From Mesorhizobium sp. SARCC-RB16n (GTDB lineage: Bacteria > Pseudomonadota > Alphaproteobacteria > Rhizobiales > Rhizobiaceae), in NCBI RefSeq assembly GCF_008520305.1, contig NZ_ML703274.1:31218-95217 (forward strand): DNA of 64,000 nt. The letters are read 5' to 3'. Within the stretch, counting starts at the first letter, position 1. Each line of letters begins with the position of its first letter. Shown one piece after another: positions 48,142-56,567 of the stretch. Below the pieces are notes generated by a model. The model was not told the DNA's origin. It did not search any database and saw only the letters and a program-made list of their open reading frames with translations. A program made the translations under genes and the position numbers.

Positions 48142-48572
48142 GCGGGGCGGCGCGCCAGCTGACGAACGCCCGGTCGGTCGTTTTCACGGCCGCCGCGCTG
48201 CTTATGGCGATTGTTGCCGCCCGAGCCGATGATCGCGCCATCATCAGCCGCTGGTATTCGGCGCTGCTGGTCGCCGATCGCACCGAGCTGGCGGACCTGC
48301 TTGCCGACGACGCCCGCATCAAGCTCGATGACCTCGGCGTCGTTCAGGGCAAGCAGGAATTCATCGCTTCGCTCGGCGAATGGAAAGGTGCGGTTGCCGG
48401 GGCTGCTATCCGGCATCGCATCGAGAAGAGCGAAGGCGGCGTCACCACGGTGATCGCCTGCTACGATTTCCCCAACAATGACATGCTGATGCAGGAAACC
48501 TTCGCGGTGAACGGCAACCGCATCACCGCCAGCTCGCAGGCCGCGATCGCCGAAAACTGCGAGGGCTACTGA
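48138..48572 (+). CDS. Exported NTF2-like protein
   Basis: The 144-residue protein opens with a signal-type hydrophobic segment (SVVFTAAALLMAIVAARAD) and continues with an NTF2/SnoaL-like alpha+beta fold: DDRAIISRWYSALLVADRTELADLLADDARIKLDDLGVVQGKQEF and a strand-rich second half with DMLMQETFAVNGNRI. No catalytic residue is recognisable. It overlaps the end of the carbonic anhydrase gene by four bases, hence is co-translated with it. Function unknown. Confidence 0.75.
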   Translation: MSGAARQLTNARSVVFTAAALLMAIVAARADDRAIISRWYSALLVADRTELADLLADDARIKLDDLGVVQGKQEFIASLGEWKGAVAGAAIRHRIEKSEGGVTTVIACYDFPNNDMLMQETFAVNGNRITASSQAAIAENCEGY

Positions 48573-48663
48573 GGCGGACCGGCCAACTGCCATATTGCGG
48601 GCCCGCCGATCGCGCCCTACATCGGTGACCACCCTCCTTCCCGACGCCAGCGAAAGACCCTCC

Positions 48664-50718
48664 ATGCCCTCCACGAACGCCGTCGACCTCGCCGCCCATC
48701 CGTTGACCGCGTGGCGAGGACCGCTCGGCCTGCCCGATTTTGCCCATATTGGCGACGGTGATTTCTCACCCGTCTTCGACGCCGCGTTGGAGGCGCATGA
48801 AGCCGAAATCGACGCGATCGCCACCAACAAGGATGCGCCGACCATCGAGAACACGCTTGCCGCTCTGGAACTGGGGGGCGAGGCGCTCGATCACGTCTCC
48901 TCGATCTTCTGGTGCCGCGCCGGCGCCTACACCAACGAGACGATCCAGGCGCTGGAGCGCGACATTTCACCGAAGATGTCGAGGCACTTCTCGGCGATCT
49001 CGATGAACGAGAAGCTGTTTGCCCGCATCGACGATCTCTACCAGCGCCGCGAGGCACTGAAGCTCGATCCCGAGACGCTGCGCGTCCTGGAGAAGACCTG
49101 GAAGGGCTTCGTCCGCTCCGGCGCCAAGCTCGACGCCGACGGCAAGAAGCGGTTGGCCAAAATCAACGAGGAGCTGTCGTCGCTCGGGACGACTTTCGGC
49201 CAGAACGTGCTGGCCGACGAACGCGACTGGTCGCTGTTTCTCGACGAGGCCGACCTCGTCGGCCTGCCGGAGTTCGTGAAAAGCTCGATGGCCGAGGCCG
49301 CCGAGATGCGCGGCCAGAAGGGCCGCTACGCCGTCACCTTGTCCCGCTCGATCTATGAGCCGTTCACGACGTTCTCCGAACGCCGCGACCTGCGCGAGAT
49401 CGCCTTCCGCGCCTTCACCATGCGCGGCCAGAATGGCGGTGCGTCCGACAACACGACCGTGGTGCGCGACATGCTGAAGCTGCGCGCCGAAAAGGCGAAG
49501 CTGCTCGGCTACGCCTCCTTCGCCGCGCTCAAGCTCGACGACACCATGGCCAAGACGCCGAAGGCGGTGCATGCGCTGCTCGATCCGGTCTGGGAAAAGG
49601 CGCTGGAAAAAGCGGCCGCCGACCAGAGGGAGTTGGAGCGCCTGGCCGCCGAGGCCGGCAGCAACGAGAAATTCGCCGCCTGGGACTGGCGCTTCTACCA
49701 GGAGAAACTGCGCACCGAAAAATTTGCTTTCGATGAGGCGGAGTTGAAACCCTATCTGCAGCTCGACCGCATCATCGATGCCTGTTTCGACGTGGCAACG
49801 CGCCTGTTCGGCATCACGTTCGCAGAGAAGAAAGGCATTGCGGCCTGGCACCCGGACGCGCGTGTCTTCGTGGTGAAGAACGCCGACGGCAGCGAGCGCG
49901 GCCTGTTCCTGGCCGACTATTTCGCGCGGCCTTCAAAACGCTCCGGCGCCTGGATGAGCGCGCTGAAGTCCGGCTATCGTCTCGGCCATGGCTCGCAGCC
50001 AGTGATCTACAACATCATGAACTTCGCCAAGCCGCCGGCCGGCGAGCCGGCGCTGCTGTCGGTCGACGAGGCGAAGACGCTGTTCCACGAATTCGGCCAT
50101 GCGCTGCACGGCATGCTGACCGACGTCACCTGGCCGTCGGTCGCCGGAACCTCGGTCAGCCGCGACTTCGTCGAATTGCCCTCGCAGCTTTACGAGCACT
50201 GGCTAACGGTGCCGGCGGTGCTGGAAAAGCATGCGCTGCATGTCAAGACCGGCCAGCCGATGCCGAAGGCGCTGCTCGACAAGATGCTGGCCGCGCGCAC
50301 CTTCGGCGCCGGCTTCGCCACCGTCGAATTCACCGCCTCTGCCTTGATCGACATGGCTTACCATGCGCGGCCGGACGCGCCGGAAGAGCCGCTTCGATAC
50401 GAGGCCGAGACACTGGAAAAGCTCGACATGCCCGACACCATCGCCATGCGCCACCGCACCCCGCATTTCGGTCATGTCTTCTCCGGCGACGGTTATTCAG
50501 CCGGCTATTATTCCTATATGTGGTCGGAAGTGCTCGACGCCGACGCCTTCGCCGCCTTCGAGGAGACAGGCGATCCCTTCAACCCGGCGCTGGCCGAACG
50601 GCTGAGGAAGAACATCTACGCCGCAGGCGGCTCGAAGGACCCCGAAGAGCTCTACACGGCGTTTCGCGGCAAGATGCCGTCGCCGGAAGCGATGATGGTG
50701 AAAAGAGGGTTGGTGTAG
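48664..50718 (+). CDS. M3 family metallopeptidase (oligopeptidase A/Dcp-like)
   Basis: Cytoplasmic zinc peptidase that degrades short peptides, including cleaved signal peptides. The 684-residue protein has the zinc motif H475-E-F-G-H479 in DEAKTLFHEFGHALHGML, the third ligand Glu in VSRDFVELPSQLYEHW, and the substrate-binding GHVFSGDGYSAGYYSYMWSEVLDADAF near 600. ATG 48664 (MPSTNAVDLAAHPLTAWRG) starts the family; upstream codons overlap the leader. It is 91 bases after the NTF2-like gene and converges with the M81 gene. Confidence 0.94.
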   Translation: MPSTNAVDLAAHPLTAWRGPLGLPDFAHIGDGDFSPVFDAALEAHEAEIDAIATNKDAPTIENTLAALELGGEALDHVSSIFWCRAGAYTNETIQALERDISPKMSRHFSAISMNEKLFARIDDLYQRREALKLDPETLRVLEKTWKGFVRSGAKLDADGKKRLAKINEELSSLGTTFGQNVLADERDWSLFLDEADLVGLPEFVKSSMAEAAEMRGQKGRYAVTLSRSIYEPFTTFSERRDLREIAFRAFTMRGQNGGASDNTTVVRDMLKLRAEKAKLLGYASFAALKLDDTMAKTPKAVHALLDPVWEKALEKAAADQRELERLAAEAGSNEKFAAWDWRFYQEKLRTEKFAFDEAELKPYLQLDRIIDACFDVATRLFGITFAEKKGIAAWHPDARVFVVKNADGSERGLFLADYFARPSKRSGAWMSALKSGYRLGHGSQPVIYNIMNFAKPPAGEPALLSVDEAKTLFHEFGHALHGMLTDVTWPSVAGTSVSRDFVELPSQLYEHWLTVPAVLEKHALHVKTGQPMPKALLDKMLAARTFGAGFATVEFTASALIDMAYHARPDAPEEPLRYEAETLEKLDMPDTIAMRHRTPHFGHVFSGDGYSAGYYSYMWSEVLDADAFAAFEETGDPFNPALAERLRKNIYAAGGSKDPEELYTAFRGKMPSPEAMMVKRGLV

Positions 50719-50750
50719 CGCCCCTCCTCCCCTTGGGAGAAGGGAGAACT

Positions 50751-52226
50751 CTACACCGCCCACGGATCAGCCACCCGTGGCCACATCGGCCGCGTCAGCT
50801 TCGTGTAATTCGTCGCCGCCGGATTGCTGGGATACGAACTCGGCGCCGCGACATAGATGATCTCGGCGGCGATCGGTTCGAAGCCGGCGTAGAAGTGGTT
50901 TGTCGACTTGATCAGCAAAATGTCTTTCGACAGCGGATCGACGCCGACGTTGGAAAAGATATCCGGTTCGAAGGTCTGCGTGCGATTGGTGTTCAGGATC
51001 ACGTCGACTTCGGTGCCTTCGATGCGCACCACCGCTGACGGTCCCAATGTCACGCGGCTCGGCCCGAAACTCTGCCATCCTTCGCCGACAGCCTTCAGCA
51101 CGGTGACGCGCGCGTCGATCGGCTCGCCCGCCTGCGGCCCCGCCTTGCCGCCGAAGCGCAGGTCGATGACCGCGCCCTCGCCGGCCGCTTGGCAGAAGGT
51201 CACCGCTATCGGATCCCAGATCGTCGCCACGCCAACGCTTGTGATGCCGCGCGCCAGGAGTTCGCGCAGCACGATGGTGCCGTCGCCCGGCACCCCGCCA
51301 CCGGGATTGTCCCAGATATCGGCGATGACCACCGGCTTGTCCTTGCGCTGCGCACGCACCGCGAGCGCCCTCTCGATGCCGTCGGTCGCACTCAGCATGG
51401 TCATCGCCGTCGTTTCGCGCATGGCATAGAGCTCGCGTCCCAGCCGCTCCGCCAGCGCATCGCCCTTGGCCTTGTCATTGTCGGTGACGACCAGGATGCG
51501 CGTGCCCATTTCCGGCACGTCGGCGGCCATGAAGCCGTGGATGACCGAAACCGACAACACGCCGTCCTTGCCGTGCAGCGCCTTGATGCGGTCGACGAAG
51601 GAACGCATCGGCTCGCGACTGGTCGGCAGCACCTGGATCATGCGGCAGTCGAACGTCGAGATGACGGGTTTGATCTCGCCGCGCGCGGCGGCAAGCCCCA
51701 GTTCGACAACGTGCTCGCCGCGCTCATAGAAATCGGTGTGCGGGAATTCGAGGAAATAGGCCATGATGTCGGATGCCGCCACGCGCTTCGGCGTCAGATG
51801 GCTGTGCGGATCGAACTCGCAGGCAATCACGACGTCAGGTCCGACGATGCCGCGCACGCGCTCCAGCAGATCGCCCTCGCAGTCGTCATAGCCCTGCGCC
51901 ACCATGGCGCCATGCAGGCCAAGCATGACGGCGTCGACCGGCACGGCGGCCTTCAGTTGATCGAGGATTTCGTCGCGCAGCGCCTCATAGGTCTGCCGCT
52001 GCACGAGGCCGCCCGGCTCGGCCCAGGTCGCGGTACCCTCGATCACGGTCAGGCCTTCCGTGGCCGCGCGCCGGCGCAGCGCCACGATCGGCGAGGAGCA
52101 CAGGGTCGGTGTCTCCGGATGCTTGCCCGGCGCGGCGTAGAACGCCATCTCGAACGAGGCCCGGTCTGTCGGCACCGGCGAGAAGGTGTTGGTTTCCGTC
52201 GCCAGCGACGCGGTGAAGATGCGCAT
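50751..52226 (-). CDS. M81 (MlrC-like) family protein
   Basis: The 491-residue protein has the N-terminal DUF1485/M81 domain: MRIFTASLATETNTFSPVPTDRASFE, VMLGLHGAMVAQGYDDCEGDLLERVR, IACEFDPHSHLTPKRVAASDIM and EFPHTDFYERGEH, whose Asp and His residues are likely metal ligands. The MlrC C-terminal domain follows (VVIADIWDNPGGGVPGDGTIVLRELLARGI, NTNRTQTFEPDIFSNVGVDPLSKDILLIKSTNHFYAGF). MlrC of Sphingomonas takes part in degrading microcystin peptides; most relatives sit beside ABC transporters with unknown substrate. It is last after SBP and two permeases, from which it is separated by a 44-bp repeat. Confidence 0.92.
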   Translation of the reverse strand: MRIFTASLATETNTFSPVPTDRASFEMAFYAAPGKHPETPTLCSSPIVALRRRAATEGLTVIEGTATWAEPGGLVQRQTYEALRDEILDQLKAAVPVDAVMLGLHGAMVAQGYDDCEGDLLERVRGIVGPDVVIACEFDPHSHLTPKRVAASDIMAYFLEFPHTDFYERGEHVVELGLAAARGEIKPVISTFDCRMIQVLPTSREPMRSFVDRIKALHGKDGVLSVSVIHGFMAADVPEMGTRILVVTDNDKAKGDALAERLGRELYAMRETTAMTMLSATDGIERALAVRAQRKDKPVVIADIWDNPGGGVPGDGTIVLRELLARGITSVGVATIWDPIAVTFCQAAGEGAVIDLRFGGKAGPQAGEPIDARVTVLKAVGEGWQSFGPSRVTLGPSAVVRIEGTEVDVILNTNRTQTFEPDIFSNVGVDPLSKDILLIKSTNHFYAGFEPIAAEIIYVAAPSSYPSNPAATNYTKLTRPMWPRVADPWAV

Positions 52227-52253
52227 GAAAGCTCCGTGGACTTCTTGTTTTTC

Positions 52254-52297
52254 GCAATTCCGGGCGGAAAACCGCTGCGCACTTTTCCTGGAATTGC
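52254..52297. repeat. 44-bp rhizobial palindromic repeat
   Basis: GCAATTCC (52254-52261) and GGAATTGC (52290-52297) enclose a middle of the pattern GGCGGAAAACCGC...CACTTTTCC. This ending CTTTTCCTGGAATTGC is, from memory, a frequent intergenic palindrome in Rhizobiales. It lies between the stop of the permease gene and the start of the M81 gene, inside the presumed operon. Confidence 0.6.
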
Positions 52298-52304
52298 TGG
52301 GATG

Positions 52305-53144
52305 CTATTTGACCGCCCCGAGCGCCAGCCCCCTGACGAGATAGCGCTGCAGCCATATGAACAGGATCGCCACGGGCAGCGTCGCCAGCAGCGTCGCCGC
52401 CATGACATGATGCCATTCGATCGTGTAACGGCCGGCGACCAGCGAGAACACCTGGATCGGCAGCGTGTAGCTTTCCTGGCTGCGCAGCATGGTCAGCGCC
52501 ACGACGAACTCGTTCCAGGCGTTGATGAAGGTGAAGATCGCCGTCACCGCGATCGCCGGCAGGCAGAGCGGCAGGAACACTTTTCGCAAGGTCAGCCAGC
52601 GCCCGGCGCCTTCCATCCAGGCAGCCTCCTCGAGGTCGCGCGGAATGGTGTCGAAATAGCTCTGCAGCATCCAGACCGTGAAAGCGACGTTGAAGGCCAT
52701 GTAGATGAAGCCGAGCGCGGTGGTCGATTCGACCAACCCCCAGGCGGCCATCAGCCGGAACAGGCCGAGCACCAGCACGATCGGCGAGATCATCTGCGAG
52801 ATCAGCAGGAACTGGCGGAAGGCGCCGTAGCCGGCAAAGCGGAAGCGCGACATCGCGTAAGCCGCCGGCACCGAGATCAAGATGGCGCCGACGGTAGCGA
52901 TCACCGAGACGTAGAGCGAATTGACCAGCGCCTGGCCGAAGCCAGTCGCCACCCACATGTCGGAAAAATTCGACCAGTGGAACTCGCTCGGCCACCAGGT
53001 GGGTGTCAGCACTTCGGTCCGAGGCTTCACCGCGGTCAGGAACATCACCGCGAAGGGGAAGATCGTCACCACGATCAAAGGCGCCAGCAGCAGCCAGGCG
53101 ATGACGGTGCGCTTCAGCTTGCCGGTCGTAAATCCATTTGTCAT
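52305..53144 (-). CDS. ABC transporter permease, carbohydrate type (MalG-like)
   Basis: The 279-residue inner-membrane protein has six helices. The family signature is the EAA loop [31 protein letters not shown] (about 190-220), which contacts the ATPase. The N-terminus and [31 protein letters not shown] are typical of the CUT1 MalG/UgpE group. The ATG overlaps the end of the preceding permease gene (ATGA), so the two are translated together. Pairs with the permease at 53141, the SBP at 54387 and, by position, the ATPase at 56568. Confidence 0.94.
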   Translation of the reverse strand: MTNGFTTGKLKRTVIAWLLLAPLIVVTIFPFAVMFLTAVKPRTEVLTPTWWPSEFHWSNFSDMWVATGFGQALVNSLYVSVIATVGAILISVPAAYAMSRFRFAGYGAFRQFLLISQMISPIVLVLGLFRLMAAWGLVESTTALGFIYMAFNVAFTVWMLQSYFDTIPRDLEEAAWMEGAGRWLTLRKVFLPLCLPAIAVTAIFTFINAWNEFVVALTMLRSQESYTLPIQVFSLVAGRYTIEWHHVMAATLLATLPVAILFIWLQRYLVRGLALGAVK

Positions 53145-54010
53145 GCGCGCTGCTCCCGCATGGCGAGGCGCACGTAGATCATGGTGAAGATCAGCAATAT
53201 GGCGAACATCACCAGCGACACCGCCGAGGCCTCGCCGAGTTTGCCGATGCGGAAGGCCAGCTTGTAGAGGTGGGTGACCAGGATGTCGGTCGAATTGGCG
53301 GGCCCGCCCTGCGTCATCACCCAAATGATCGGGAACGAATTGAAGACGTAGATGGTGTTGAGCACGATGGCGATGTTGATGAAGGGTTTCAGGAGCGGAA
53401 AGGTGATCTCGCGGAACTGCTGCAGCGGCGTCGCCCCTTCCAGTGCGGCCGCCTCGTAGAGATCGTCGGGGATCGACGACAGGCCGCCGAGGAAGATCGT
53501 CGTGGTGAACGGCACCGTCACCAATATGCCGATCAGCACCTGCATCGGAAATGCGGTACCGGCCTGTGCCAGCCACTGGATGTTATGGTCGATCAGGCCA
53601 AGCCCGATCAGCGCCGAATTCAGCATGCCGCTTTCGCCGCTCAGCGCCCATCGCCAGACCACCGCCGTCATGGTCAGCGACACCGCCCAGGGCAGCATGA
53701 TGATGACACGGGCAAGGCCGCGGCCATAGAAGTCGGTGTTGAGGATCATCGCCACCGGAATCGAGACCAGCAGCGCGCCGCCGACCACCAGCACCGTCCA
53801 CAGCCCCGTGCGCCAAAGGGCGGCGACGAAGTCGGGATCGGCGGTTAGCGCGGCGAAATTGGCGAGACCGCTGAACTCGCGCAGCTGGCCGAAGCGATTG
53901 ACGTCATGCGTCGAAATCTGGAGCAGGTCCCAGACCGGCCAGAAGATGACCACCGCTGCCAGGAACAGGCTGGGCAAGGTCAGGAGATAGGGCAAGAAGC
54001 GATTTTGCAT
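53141..54010 (-). CDS. ABC transporter permease, carbohydrate type (MalF/UgpA-like)
   Basis: The 289-residue inner-membrane protein has six helices and an N-terminal [28 protein letters not shown], common in CUT1 permeases. The EAA loop reads [25 protein letters not shown] (about 195-220), followed by [32 protein letters not shown], the standard MalF-type ending. It is first of a two-permease operon with four-base overlap. A 376-base gap containing a repeat and a terminator separates it from the binding-protein gene. Confidence 0.94.
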   Translation of the reverse strand: MQNRFLPYLLTLPSLFLAAVVIFWPVWDLLQISTHDVNRFGQLREFSGLANFAALTADPDFVAALWRTGLWTVLVVGGALLVSIPVAMILNTDFYGRGLARVIIMLPWAVSLTMTAVVWRWALSGESGMLNSALIGLGLIDHNIQWLAQAGTAFPMQVLIGILVTVPFTTTIFLGGLSSIPDDLYEAAALEGATPLQQFREITFPLLKPFINIAIVLNTIYVFNSFPIIWVMTQGGPANSTDILVTHLYKLAFRIGKLGEASAVSLVMFAILLIFTMIYVRLAMREQRA

Positions 54011-54074
54011 CGGCTGGTTTGTACCGTAATTGCTGTGGGCTTGGGTGGCCTTGAATTCCTTACACGCGGTCTGC

Positions 54075-54252
54075 GCTGCCCCTCACCTGCCTGCCGGCAT
54101 CCTCTCCCCGTATAGTGACGGGGAGAGGGGCGCTTTCGTCACCGCCTTCGCCAATCACCAGCGTCCAAGAAGGGCGCCGAGGTTGGGGCCAGCCTCTTTC
54201 TCCCCGTCCCTATACGGGGAGAAATGCCCGGCAGGGCAATGAGGGGCGGCGC
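54075..54252. repeat. ~178-bp palindromic intergenic element, copy 2
   Basis: Starts GCTGCCCCTCACCTGC and ends CAATGAGGGGCGGCGC. It holds CTCTCCCC...GGGGAGAG (about 54111-54127, loop GTATAGTGAC) and TTTCTCCCC...GGGGAGAAA (about 54197-54224, loop GTCCCTATAC) in opposite orientation, the same layout as copy 1 at 28907-29085. It occupies most of the 376-base gene-free stretch 54011-54386; the remainder holds the terminator of the binding-protein gene, and I see no coding sequence. Confidence 0.8.
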
Positions 54253-54333
54253 GACGTCGACGATCTTGTCCCGATGTGCCTTGTCGGTCTTCGCCATTTA
54301 TCGCAGGCACCGCTGCATACTTCTTCCAAAAGT

Positions 54334-54367
54334 GTGGCGCGCCCCGCCTGAGTCGGGGGCGCGCCAC
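54334..54367 (-). terminator. Terminator after the solute-binding protein gene
   Basis: GTGGCGCGCCCC (54334-54345) and GGGGCGCGCCAC (54356-54367) form a perfect 12-bp stem with a ten-base loop. On the minus strand it is followed by ACTTTTGG. It lies 20 bases after the binding-protein stop and before the permeases, so it probably makes the binding protein more abundant than the permeases. Confidence 0.7.
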
Positions 54368-54386
54368 GGGCGCAGGGAGATACGCC

Positions 54387-55613
54387 CTATTTCTTCAGCA
54401 CCGCATTGGCCTTGGCCGCCGCGTCCTTCAAGCCTGCCTCGGGGTCGCCGCCGAGATAGATCTTCTGCATGGCATCCGAGGTGATCTGGGCGACTTCTTC
54501 CCAGCCCGGGATGACCGGCGCGAAACGGGCGTCCGGCAGCAGTGCGGTAAAGGCGGCCAGATCGGCGTTGTTGACGTAATAATCCATCTTGGCCTCTTCC
54601 TTGTTCACCGGCAGGAAGCCTTCGCCTTGCGTGAATTTGGCGCGCTGCTCCGTGGTGAACAGGAAGTCCATCAGCTTCCAGGCCTCGTCCTTGTTCTTGG
54701 AGTTCTTGAACATGATCATGGAGTCGGTGACGCCATACGTGCCGCGCGCGCCGGTCGGACCGGCTGGAATGGCGGCCACGCCGTATTTCAGGCTCGGCGC
54801 CTCGTCCTTGATCTGGTTGGAGAGGAAGGGCGCCGTGATCATCATGCCGACCTTGCCCTGCTTGAACAGGTTCTGCACGTCCTCGCGGTTGTTGGAGGTG
54901 ACGCCGGGCTCCGTCAGCCCCTCGTCGATCATCGACTTGTAGAGCTTGGCGGCTTCGAGCGCGCCCGGCGTGCTCAGGCCCGACGTACCGTCCTTGTTGA
55001 GGATCTCGGTGCCCTGCGACCACATCGCGTAGTAGTAATAGACGTCGGTCTCGATCTCCTTGCCCTGCAGGCCGAAACCGAAGGCACCCTGCGCCTTGAT
55101 CTTGCGCGCATCCTCCTGCAGTTCGGTCCAGGTTGCCGGCGGCTTGGCGATGCCGGCCTTCTCGAACAGTTCCTTGTTGTAATACATGGCGCGTGCCGAA
55201 GCGGCGATCGGCAGGCCATAGGTCTTGCCGCCCATGATCGAGGGCGACAGGAAGGTGTCGATGAAGCGGCCCTTGAATTCGGGCGTGATGTAGCCGTCGA
55301 GCGGCTCGGCCACATCCTGCTGGACAAAGTCGATCAGCCAGCGCGTACCGATGATGGAGAGATCCGCATTGGTACCGGCGGTGATGTCGGTGGTCAGTTT
55401 CTGCAAGAGCACATCCCACGGCACAACCTCGAACTTGACGGTGATGCCAGGATTCTTCGCCTCGAACTCTTTCTTGACCTGCTCGAAGTAGGGGCCGGTC
55501 TTGGCGCTGTATTCGGCAACGGTAACCCGCACTTCGCCGGCCTCTGCCTGCGCTGCGAAGGCCAGCATGCCCATTCCGGCCATCAGGCCGGCAGTCCATT
55601 TCGCAAGGTTCAT
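54387..55613 (-). CDS. ABC transporter solute-binding protein (carbohydrate, family 1)
   Basis: The 408-residue periplasmic protein has a signal peptide (AKWTAGLMAGMGMLAFAAQAEAGE, cleavage near 25). The mature part has the MalE-like cluster B layout: FEQVKKEFEAKNPGITVKFEVVPWDVLLQKLTTDITAGTNADLSIIGTRWL, YYNKELFEKAGIAKPPATWTEL, and SMIMFKNSKNKDEAWKLMDFLFTTEQRAKF. The ligand could be a sugar, polyol or glycoside; the many aromatic residues (VYYYYAMWSQG) suit ring stacking. ATG 55613 begins the signal. First gene of the minus-strand transport operon. Confidence 0.94.
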   Translation of the reverse strand: MNLAKWTAGLMAGMGMLAFAAQAEAGEVRVTVAEYSAKTGPYFEQVKKEFEAKNPGITVKFEVVPWDVLLQKLTTDITAGTNADLSIIGTRWLIDFVQQDVAEPLDGYITPEFKGRFIDTFLSPSIMGGKTYGLPIAASARAMYYNKELFEKAGIAKPPATWTELQEDARKIKAQGAFGFGLQGKEIETDVYYYYAMWSQGTEILNKDGTSGLSTPGALEAAKLYKSMIDEGLTEPGVTSNNREDVQNLFKQGKVGMMITAPFLSNQIKDEAPSLKYGVAAIPAGPTGARGTYGVTDSMIMFKNSKNKDEAWKLMDFLFTTEQRAKFTQGEGFLPVNKEEAKMDYYVNNADLAAFTALLPDARFAPVIPGWEEVAQITSDAMQKIYLGGDPEAGLKDAAAKANAVLKK

Positions 55614-55794
55614 CCGATCTCTCCCATTTGTTTCGCGCATTCGCGCTCCCCGTGCCGGTGCTGACACAAGATTTATGTGACTTTCCTACATTATCGATGA
55701 ATTTGCCGCATGCAAGCGGATTATGATGTTGCTTAATTACATTCCATTCTTTAGCCTGTCGGCATCTGCCTGACCTGCGGGAGGAGTAAGCGCC
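55614..55794. promoter_or_regulatory. Divergent control region of the ABC/SDR locus
   Basis: AT-rich 181 bases between the divergent binding-protein and SDR genes. Candidate operators are CCGC-ATGCAA-GCGG (55706-55719) and CACAA-N5-TTGTG-like CACAAGATTTATGTG (about 55666-55680). An RpiR regulator encoded downstream is the natural ligand-responsive partner. The palindromes are seen; the binding is inference. Confidence 0.4.
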
Positions 55795-56565
55795 GTGGTT
55801 TCGAGAGCCGAATTCGAAGGCAGGACCATCGTTGTCACCGGCGCCGGTGGCGGCCTTGGCTCGGCGATCGTCGCACTGCTGGCCGGCAGGGGCGCGCGGG
55901 TGGTCGGCTGCGACCAGTCCGAGGAGGCGCTGGCGAGCCCGCACCTTGCCTCGCGCCATGTCTTCGATCTTCTCGATCGGGCTTCGGTCGAAGCCGCGAT
56001 CGCCGCCGTGCTCGAAAAGGACGGCGTCCCCGACATCCTGATCAACAATGCCGGCTGGACGCGAGCCGAGACGCTTGATGCGTTGACGGCGGACAGGATC
56101 GAGCATGAGCTCGGCCTCAACCTGACCGGTGTGATGATTTTCGCCGATCCCATCGCCAAGGCGATGGCCGCGCGCGGTTCGGGCAGCATCGTCTTCATAT
56201 CCTCCGTCAACGCCATCGCGCATTTCGGCAACCCCGCCTATGCCGCCGCCAAGGCCGGCATCAACGCCTATGCCAAATCGATCGCCGTCGAGCTTGGCCG
56301 CAGCGGCGTGCGCGCCAATGTGGTCTGCCCCGGATCGATCCGCACCGCCGCCTGGGACCATCGCCTCGCCAAGAACCCTGACATAATCGGCAAGCTCAGG
56401 CGGCTCTATCCGCTCGGCCGCATCGTCAACGCCTCGGAAGTGGCCGAAGCGGTGGCTTTCCTTGCTTCCGACCGGGCGTCGGGCGTAACAGGCGTGGTGA
56501 TGCCCGTGGATGCGGGATTGACCGCCGGCTGCCTGCCGTTCATCGACGACATATTGGGAGCGTGA
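55795..56565 (+). CDS. Short-chain dehydrogenase/reductase
   Basis: The 256-residue Rossmann-fold oxidoreductase has the cofactor glycines TGAGGGLGSAI (about 15-25), NNAG (in ILINNAGWT), catalytic Ser in IVFISSVNAI (about 140) and YxxxK in YAAAKAGINAYAKSIAVE (Tyr about 153). The ending GVTGVVMPVDAGLTAG is typical. The Asp after the second strand (VVGCDQSE) suggests NAD rather than NADP. GTG start at 55795 with GGGAGGAG upstream. First gene of an operon with the ABC ATPase and RpiR, so it probably oxidises the imported compound. Confidence 0.93.
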   Translation: MVSRAEFEGRTIVVTGAGGGLGSAIVALLAGRGARVVGCDQSEEALASPHLASRHVFDLLDRASVEAAIAAVLEKDGVPDILINNAGWTRAETLDALTADRIEHELGLNLTGVMIFADPIAKAMAARGSGSIVFISSVNAIAHFGNPAYAAAKAGINAYAKSIAVELGRSGVRANVVCPGSIRTAAWDHRLAKNPDIIGKLRRLYPLGRIVNASEVAEAVAFLASDRASGVTGVVMPVDAGLTAGCLPFIDDILGA

Positions 56566-56567
56566 CC

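Noticed and set aside
50719-50750. C/G-rich partial hairpin between the M3 and M81 genes as a terminator
   Set aside because: Pairing is irregular (CTCC/GGGAG) and there is no T-run; not strong enough to list.
51189-53177. Long plus-strand open frame across the M81 and permease genes
   Set aside because: Antisense to two well-supported genes and crosses their boundary and the 44-bp repeat.
54298-56361. 687-codon minus-strand frame overlapping the SBP and SDR genes
   Set aside because: Out of frame with the SBP and antisense to the SDR; runs through the divergent promoter region.
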